Assembly (NCBI RefSeq): GCF_018812025.1
Contig: NC_063049.1
Span: 20,142,651 to 20,206,650 of the forward strand
DNA length: 64,000 nucleotides
Origin: Megalobrama amblycephala
Taxonomy: Eukaryota; Chordata; Actinopteri; Cypriniformes; Xenocyprididae
Direction: 5' to 3'
Under the pieces are notes generated by a model. It did not search any database and was not told the DNA's origin. It saw only the letters and a program-made list of their open reading frames with translations. How positions within the stretch are numbered: the first letter of the stretch is position 1; each line of letters starts with the position of its first letter. The position numbers and the translations under genes were made by a program. Positions 1 to 64,000 of this stretch are shown piece after piece.

Positions 1-58147
<58,147 letters not shown>

Positions 58148-58330
58148 GGTCTATACGAAAATCTATACGTCCAAATATATCGGCGTGCGCGCGCGTGCAA
58201 TGGATTGCTCGAAGTAAGGAAAACAAGGAGAAAATAAAATAGAAAAAAATAAAATAAATGTGCTGAAAATCAGCCGTCACCCCCCAGATGCAGCCGGACC
58301 CCCCTGCTACATATACACAACTATGTTCCT
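58148..58330 (-). promoter_or_regulatory. igf2bp2: igf2bp2 5'UTR and proximal promoter region
   Basis: This is the sequence upstream of the start codon. CpG-rich DNA begins in intron 1 (from about 57.63 kb) and runs across exon 1 to about 58.2 kb, as in a CpG-island promoter. A weak TATA-like run (TATATG on the minus strand) lies near 58.31 kb. The transcription start cannot be placed from sequence alone. Confidence 0.45.
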
Positions 58331-59894
58331 GCTCAAACTCTTTTACTGGGATTGAAAAAAAAGTCTCGTTGCGACGTTACTCTGTTGCCAACAAGCGCCG
58401 CCTCTAAATAAAACCGCTCTTAAAAATCACAAAATTACTTTTGAGGTGTTTATGGACTTAGATTGGTGTCTAGTGTTCAATTTGCCTGCATAAATCTTTG
58501 GATAAGGCATATTGATGAGACTCAGTGAGCAACACAGGAGGGCTTATAGTTAATTTAAATCCACTTACAGAGAGAGAATGTCTGTTCAAGTCAATATATA
58601 TTTATACATTTGTAGTGATAAGTCGTACAGCCCTTTAGCTTGTGTTAATAAACGGATGCACGTGAATTTGAGTCATTCTCAGAGGCTGCTTTCATTTGCA
58701 ATCGTGATTGACAGCTTGATTGACATCTTTTAGGGTGTTGTGGATTGATGGGCGTTTTCCTCGCTCCCTTGACAGAATAACCCGTTTGTTTGTTTTATAT
58801 TCCTTTACACTCAACTCGAGTTTGATTCTAAATTTAATCTACGATTAATAATTAGGGCTGTAAAACCATAAGCACAGACTCCAAAGAGAATAGCAGCTGG
58901 AAAATGAGACTTTCTCTGGGAACGCCCACGTCAATGGAAAAGAAACAGGAATGTGAAGAAACCTTATGGAATTATGATTTAGGAGGAGCATGCACGTTAT
59001 ATATGAATATAATGCATTGATTCCACTTATGTAGACTGTGGTAAACGTTTATCAAATATTATTCTAATGTTTGACATTTAATATTTGAGCCAAATCTTTT
59101 CATCATGCCATACCTGTGAAATATATATACACACACACACACAGAGAGAGAGATAATCAATATTCAACATCTAGATTTCTTCCATTGCAAATTAAATTAA
59201 ATATATATTTTATATTGTACATTTTTTGCTGATTTCTGTACATTTATACATCAGTGTTTCATACTCATCAGATCTCCATATCGCACACTGCAACATTATA
59301 CGCGTCCAAATGCAGCAGTGCCAGGTAGCAAATGTGTTAGAGCAGCTTTATCTTTACTAATACATAATCTGTAACTAAATTGAGGCCATTAACTGACAGT
59401 TTGTTGTGCTTAAAACACCTTGAATATGTTAGTGGCATCTTCAGAAATCATTCAAATCCCTCCCACAGCCAGGTACAGTAAAGGAAGGCAGTCGCAGATT
59501 GGTCAGCTAATGCAGACACCCAGTGTACAAATTAATGCCAAATCCCTGAGTATTTTAAACTACATTTAACACATGCTGGAGAAGTATTTCAGTTGATACT
59601 ATTAATAACAATATGTTCTCTGAGGTAAAGAGACGTAAATTGGAACAGAGCTCTTTCAAGCACTGGTGTTCTAGCTTTCCTATTCAATACACCTATTCAT
59701 TTCTCTGCAGTTTAAGGCAAATGCCTCAAGAGAATATTTGTATGCATTAGATAAATATGCCATCCATAACTTTACCTTTCTTTTCTGATTCTCAACAACA
59801 GCTTGTAGCTATTCTCAAGAATTTAGATTCAATCCTTTAGGTTTGAATCATGCATATTTCATGTTTTGTGTGATTCAAGCATAGGTTCACACCA
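58331..59894. other. intergenic spacer between tra2b and igf2bp2
   Basis: This is about 1.56 kb of AT-rich DNA between the end of tra2b and the start of igf2bp2. Apart from a CA/GA microsatellite near 59.13 kb I see no gene or recognisable repeat. It probably holds igf2bp2 upstream control sequence. Confidence 0.7.
59126..59153. repeat. (CA)n(GA)n microsatellite
   Basis: A short CA run is followed directly by a GA run. Confidence 0.9.
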
Positions 59895-60247
59895 GGTGGG
59901 AGGTATAAAGCAGTTTATTGCAAGACCACCACTAAGCTTAAAATGCATAAAAACAAGGGAGGTGTGAGCCGGACACTATCATATTACAAAATAAACGCAA
60001 ATTCTGCATCATATCGGAAATGGGGGAGAAAAAACAAAAACAAAAAACAACAATAGTTCAAAAATATTCATCCAACTACTGAAACATCCAGACCGGTCAA
60101 AGACACGTTAAACCTTTAGGCAAGAAATCGAAGGGACTGAATTTAAAGTACATCCAAACTCATGCCACCAGAAATAAACATCTACGTCATCAACAATGTC
60201 ACTGTCATCATCGTCTTCATGAATGGTGAGAGGAGTCAAACTTCACT
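59895..60247 (-). other. tra2b: tra2b 3'UTR
   Basis: This non-coding stretch lies between the stop codon and the poly(A) signal; the cleavage site is estimated 10-25 bases past AATAAA. Confidence 0.7.
59914..59919 (-). terminator. tra2b: tra2b polyadenylation signal AATAAA
   Basis: A minus-strand AATAAA lies about 330 bases past the stop codon, in the context TTGCAATAAACTG. Confidence 0.7.
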
Positions 60248-60258
60248 TCAGTAATGAC
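60248..60258 (-). CDS. tra2b: tra2b last coding exon (RHY, stop)
   Basis: Eleven coding bases complete Arg, then His, Tyr and TGA. The acceptor is TTTACAG|GT. The human protein ends SPRRY. Confidence 0.9.
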
Positions 60259-63200
60259 CTGTAAAAACAAACAAAGGTATTGTTTAGAGCACTTACAACA
60301 CTCTGGAACCATAAAACCAGGTAGACATTACAAAGACTTTCATTCGAATTTATTGAGCGGTACTTACGAGGGGAGTAGGAGCGAGAGCGTGATCGTGACC
60401 TGTATGGTCCTCTGCCGTAATAAGGAGAGGGGGATCTTCTCCTGTGAACAAAAAGGCGACATTTAATGAAAACGCTAGCATTTACAGCTCACGACAAAGA
60501 GGTGACATTCAAACTGCGGCATACTGAACCATTTAAAAATGTTAAAACTGTATTGTAGTGGAACAGTGACAATATCAGATGGGTAAGAACAAATCCATAA
60601 TCTACTGGGCCAGCAGAGAGAAAATCTCAGTGTTGAACCATGCAGGACGGTCCTTACAAACACATCACACAAATTGCTGAAAAGTAGAGGATCACCTGTA
60701 TGACCTGTTGTTGTTGTAGTAGTCACGGTCATCGTAACGATCATATCCACGTTCGTAGCCTCGATCGTAGTAATCACGGCGACGACTTACACTCGGGCCT
60801 CCGCCACTGCACATGAGGGAAAAAAAAAATGATCAAATCATTTCACCATGAGAGAGATCAATTGATATTCACAATGATCTGAGGCCCCGTTTCCACCTAG
60901 TATTAAGATGCATTTTGGTCAAGCAGATCACAAGTGGACGACGCTAAATAAAGGTGTAAACGGGGTGTAAAACGTTTTGAGCTTGTCCACTTTCGACCAC
61001 TTCCAGAGGTAGTCAAACACATTTGACCAGATTGCTTTCATAATGTAAATGCTCATGTGGTTGAATGCATTCGAACAGCCACAAAAGACCATCTACTCTC
61101 AGCCTACTGGCCTAATGTGTAAACATTATGGGATGTGTGCGAGCCAGACGGGATTTAAACGCTTTTGACTCAAGACCCAAGTTTGGTTTGTACCGGTCTT
61201 GTTTTAGAGCAGAAACGAAAGCTGCTGCTCTCCGTATGTTTTTCCATCATCATAAGCCACGTTTCCATTACAGATATGCACAAAACTTTTGCGATATTTT
61301 CTAAATATCAATTAAAAACGATTGCAAAATGACTGCATTTCCATTAACCGATGTTATGCAACTAAAACGTCTTTTTTCCTCTCGCGATAAAGTCATTCTA
61401 AAAATCATGGCAACGGATGTTGGTAGGTTTGCGTATATCCCAGCCACTGCACTAGCCATTATTTTTCATCAAATGAGACGTAGGCATGTATGCAAGCATT
61501 TATGGCAAGGAAAGCCCTTGGGAGCAGCCACGTATGAGGAGTTTCTGGGTGTTTCTCCCTCCTATCTGCTTAGAGGTCTTGATAAGTTCAAATTGTGGCA
61601 TTTCTTTGTCATTTAGATTACAGTAGTCCCGTAATACTTTTGTCTTTTATGAGTTTAAAGGTGCCATCGAACGTTTTTTTACAAGATGTAATATAAGTCT
61701 AAGGTGTCCCCTGAATGTGTCTGAAGTTTCAGCTCAAAATACGCCATAGGTTTTTTTAAATTAATTTTTTTAACTGCCTATTTTGGGGCATCATTAAATA
61801 TGAGCCGATTTATGCTGTGCAGCCCCTTTAAATCTCGTGCTCTCCGCCCACGGAGCTCGCGCTTGCCTTAAACAGTGCCTAAACAAAGTTTACACAGCTA
61901 ATATAACCCTCAAATGGATCTTTACAAAGTGTTCGTCATGCATGCGTCGGATTATGTGAGTATTGTATACTGTTATATTGTTTACATTTGATTCTGAATG
62001 AATTTGAGGCTGTGATCCGTGGCTAACGGCTAATGCTACACTGTTGGAGAGATTTATAAAGAATGAAGTTGTGTTTATGAATTATACAGACTGCAAGTGT
62101 TTAATAATGAAAATAGCGACGGCTCTTGTCTCCGTGAATACAGTAAGAAACAATGGTAACTTTAACCACATTTAACAGTACATTAGCAACATGCTAACGA
62201 AACATTTAGAAAGACAATTCACAAATATCACTAAAAATATCATGTTATCATGAATCATGTCAGTTATTATTGCTCCATCTGCCATTTTTCGCTATTGTTC
62301 TTGCTTGCTTACCTAGTCTGATGATTCGGCTGTGCACATCCAGACGTTAATACTGGCTGCCCTTGTCTAATGCCTTTCATAATGTTGGGAACATGGACTG
62401 GCATATGCAAATACTGGGGGCGTACACCCCGACTGTTACGTAAGAGTCAGTGTTATGTTGAGATTCGCCTGTTCTTCGGAGGTCTTTTAAACAAATGAGA
62501 TTTATATAAGGAGGAGGAAACAATTGAGTTTGAGACTCACTGCATGTCATTTCCATGTACTGAACTCTTGTCATTCAACTATGCCAAGATAAATTCAATT
62601 TTTTATTCGAGGGCACCTTTAATGAACTCTCATATTCTGTCCAAACATGCCGCACCCTCCTTTAAGAATGATCGACTTTTACATATGGCAGGTGACCTGT
62701 AAATGTCTATTGCAGTTTTGCAAAATAATTTTTCGAATTGCCTGAAAAACTACCTCATGCAAGCGTAAAATTTTTTTTGCGATATATGGGAGTTTTTGCA
62801 AAATTGACGCATTTTCAATTTGCTCAATTTAAAGGGTAATGGAAACACAGCTAGTGGCCTGTTCATACGTAAATTGTGCAATCTCTTTTTGTCCATTAGA
62901 TCGAAAGATCTGAAAAAACCTATACATTTACCCACCTATAGACCCTTCCCTTGAAGAAATCAGGATAGAAGTGGTAGTCTACTTGTGATCTGATCGACCA
63001 AAACGCATCTTAATACCAGGTGTAAACAGGGCCAGAGTTTGTCATCTAGAACAGGGGTGCAAAACTAAGTTCCTGGAGGGCCACAGCAGAGTTTTGCACC
63101 CCTGATCTAGAACATTTAGTTGAAACATTTGGCAAGATTGTGATAATTAGACAGTAAGGATCAGAATCACAGAACTGAAATCAGACTTACTATGTTGGTC

Positions 63201-64000
63201 TGCCCATATATATTCCAGGAGTAGGTGTGTGTGGTCTCTTTGTAATCGAGTAGTCGACTCTAATTCTGCGGCCATCTAGTTCCATACCATTTGCACGCTC
63301 TTTAGCCTAGAACCAAAACAGTCCAGAATAACCCATACTGAGCATACAATATTCTTCCTGCTTAATGCCATTAATCCCAGGTGTCTTTATTGCTGGCCAT
63401 AAAATAGCTGGGGGTGAACAGTACATACTGTACTTCAATAAAATAGTAAACGCATAATGCAACTTCACTGCTGACAAATCCCAGTATTGTCAATTATGCA
63501 GCATACTATAAACAATACGGAGAATTACACATAACTTAACACTTTGAATCAAACTAACTTTTTTTTTTTTTTTTTTTTTTTAAATTTACAATTTCAGTAA
63601 AGGCAGAATTTTTCGTATAAACAAAACAGCCTTTCACTTTAAGTAAATCCATACAACCCATTCAACAGGAGAATTCACCTCTTTTGAATCTTCTCTGTTC
63701 TCAAAGTAAACGAAAGCAAAACCCCTGGAGCGCCGAGACTGCTGGTCATAAACGATGGAGACGTCACTCAGAGGGCCATATTTGGAGAAGACCTCCCTCA
63801 GGTCTCTCTCTGTGGTGTACAGGCTCAGCCCAAAGACTCCCAGGCAGCAGTTTGGGTCTGGGTTTGCCTAAAGGTAAAAAAAACATTACAGATTACATAA
63901 CAGCAGTACAAAAACACCATGCAAAAAACACAGCATGTATGGAACTGAGTCTTTGTCTCACCCTGTCACCAACATGGCGTCTACGGTTGGACATAGGAGA
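60248..64000 (-). CDS. tra2b: tra2b, transformer-2 protein homolog beta (5' part missing)
   Basis: This is a nuclear SR-like splicing activator that binds GAA-rich exonic enhancers through one RRM flanked by RS domains. Six exons are visible: 63962 to beyond 64000, 63679-63867, 63191-63306, 60696-60806, 60368-60441 and 60248-60258. They join in frame. They encode the end of RS1 ([13 protein letters not shown]), the RRM with RNP2 CLGVFG and RNP1 RGFAFVYF, the linker [17 protein letters not shown], a Gly-rich then Arg/Tyr/Asp-rich stretch, and the short RS2 domain ending [13 protein letters not shown] and a stop. The start codon, most of RS1 and the ultraconserved poison exon known from mammalian TRA2B lie beyond 64000. 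The linker peptide separates this gene from tra2a with good but not complete certainty, and the igf2bp2 neighbour supports tra2b. Confidence 0.96.
60368..60441 (-). CDS. tra2b: tra2b exon, RS2 domain
   Basis: This 74-bp exon encodes [20 protein letters not shown] and SYSP. The acceptor is CACAG|GAG and the donor CCTC|GTAAGTA. Confidence 0.94.
60696..60806 (-). CDS. tra2b: tra2b exon, Gly/Arg/Tyr-rich region
   Basis: This 111-bp exon encodes [20 protein letters not shown] and a Tyr/Asp/Asn-rich tail. The acceptor is TGCAG|TGG and the donor TACAG|GTGATC. An internal GTAAGTCG in the reading frame (encoding VSRR) could act as an alternative donor. Confidence 0.93.
61256..62853. mobile_element. 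second-level TIR element in the tra2b intron
   Basis: GTTTCCATTACAGATATGCA on the left and the complement of GTAATGGAAACACAGCT on the right are the ends; TTTTGCGATAT recurs inside both. The short frame at 61329-61616 has no clear domain. Confidence 0.6.
61659..62618. mobile_element. TTAA-flanked element, AGGTGCCAT family, copy 2 (960 bp)
   Basis: The ends AGGTGCCATCGAACG and AGGTGCCCTCGAATA are inverted, with TTAA on both sides. The interior is the inverted counterpart of 31163-32068. Confidence 0.85.
63052..63104. mobile_element. 53-bp hAT-type micro-element
   Basis: CAGGGGTGCAAAACT and its complement AGTTTTGCACCCCTG form a 15-bp perfect terminal repeat. An exact 8-bp duplication ATCTAGAA flanks both sides (63044-63051 and 63105-63112). 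Confidence 0.85.
63191..63306 (-). CDS. tra2b: tra2b exon, end of RRM and conserved linker
   Basis: This 116-bp exon encodes [20 protein letters not shown] and [17 protein letters not shown]. The threonines in PHTPTPG belong to the linker that helps RNA binding in human Tra2-beta. The acceptor is CTAG|GCT and the donor TA|GTAAGTC. Confidence 0.96.
63557..63581. repeat. poly-T tract in a tra2b intron
   Basis: About 22 consecutive T bases lie within the 372-bp intron, roughly 100 bases past the donor of the RRM exon (on the minus strand a poly-A tract). Confidence 0.9.
63679..63867 (-). CDS. tra2b: tra2b exon encoding most of the RRM
   Basis: Sixty-three codons in phase 0 run from [18 protein letters not shown] to [10 protein letters not shown]. 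They carry RNP2 (CLGVFG) and RNP1 (RGFAFVYF). The acceptor is TTTAG|GCA and the donor GAG|GTGAATTC. Confidence 0.97.
63962..64000 (-). CDS. tra2b: tra2b exon (end of RS1), cut by window edge
   Basis: Thirteen codons, [13 protein letters not shown], precede donor GACAGG|GTGAGA. The mammalian counterpart SPMSTRRRHVGNR is nearly identical. Confidence 0.93.

Larger units (their letters stand above)
60883..63034. mobile_element. outer TIR element in the tra2b intron
   Basis: The ends are inverted over about 60 bp: TAGTATTAAGATGCATTTTG near 60898 against the complement of ACGCATCTTAATACCAGG near 63004, including CAGATCACAAGT. It fills most of the 2,384-bp intron between 60807 and 63190 and contains the two further elements below. 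Confidence 0.75.

Overview
The window is vertebrate genomic DNA, most likely from a cyprinid (carp or zebrafish-like) fish. Short exons with canonical GT/AG boundaries lie in long, AT-rich introns. These introns are packed with class II DNA transposons and MITEs, plus one DIRS-type retroelement. There are no operons, rRNA genes, recognisable tRNA genes or CRISPR arrays. The species call is an inference from repeat families that I recall from cyprinids; no database was searched.

Two protein-coding genes are present, both on the minus strand and head-to-tail. (1) igf2bp2 (IMP2) fills positions 1 to about 58.3 kb. Its first ten coding exons are visible: 57973-58147, 56890-56950, 18810-18858, 15612-15663, 12231-12294, 11177-11464, 10641-10775, 10428-10550, 4783-4918 and 3672-3806. 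They join in frame into 406 codons covering RRM1, RRM2, KH1, KH2 and the linker before KH3. The KH3-KH4 exons lie beyond the left edge. (2) tra2b starts beyond the right edge. Six exons are visible between 64000 and 60248, covering the RRM, the Gly/Tyr/Arg linker and the C-terminal RS domain, followed by a 3'UTR with a poly(A) signal near 59.9 kb. The same neighbours (IGF2BP2 next to TRA2B) are found on human 3q27. The two products are unrelated in pathway: IGF2BP2 binds mRNAs in the cytoplasm and Tra2-beta is a nuclear splicing activator.

Region by region. 1-3.7 kb: intron 10 with a dead Tc1-like transposon and a TTAA-flanked MITE. 3.7-12.3 kb: exons 10 to 5; intron 8 holds a MITE and a decayed DIRS element (6.2-10.26 kb) that is itself interrupted by a Harbinger-type MITE. 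12.3-18.8 kb: introns 4 and 3; intron 3 holds a TIR element carrying a 2.1 kb GC-rich insert with a 100-bp tandem repeat. 18.86-56.89 kb: the 38 kb intron 2, a mosaic of nested TIR elements, with a heat-shock-element-like cluster near 55.87 kb. 56.9-58.3 kb: exons 2 and 1 and a CpG-rich promoter region. 58.3-59.9 kb: intergenic. 59.9-64 kb: tra2b, whose 2.4 kb intron is nearly all nested transposons.

I found no new gene system. The most unusual items are the GC-rich minisatellite insert in intron 3, a perfect 71-bp palindrome at 46144-46214, several nested insertions whose target-site duplications can be read directly because the empty site survives, and the heat-shock-like motif cluster.
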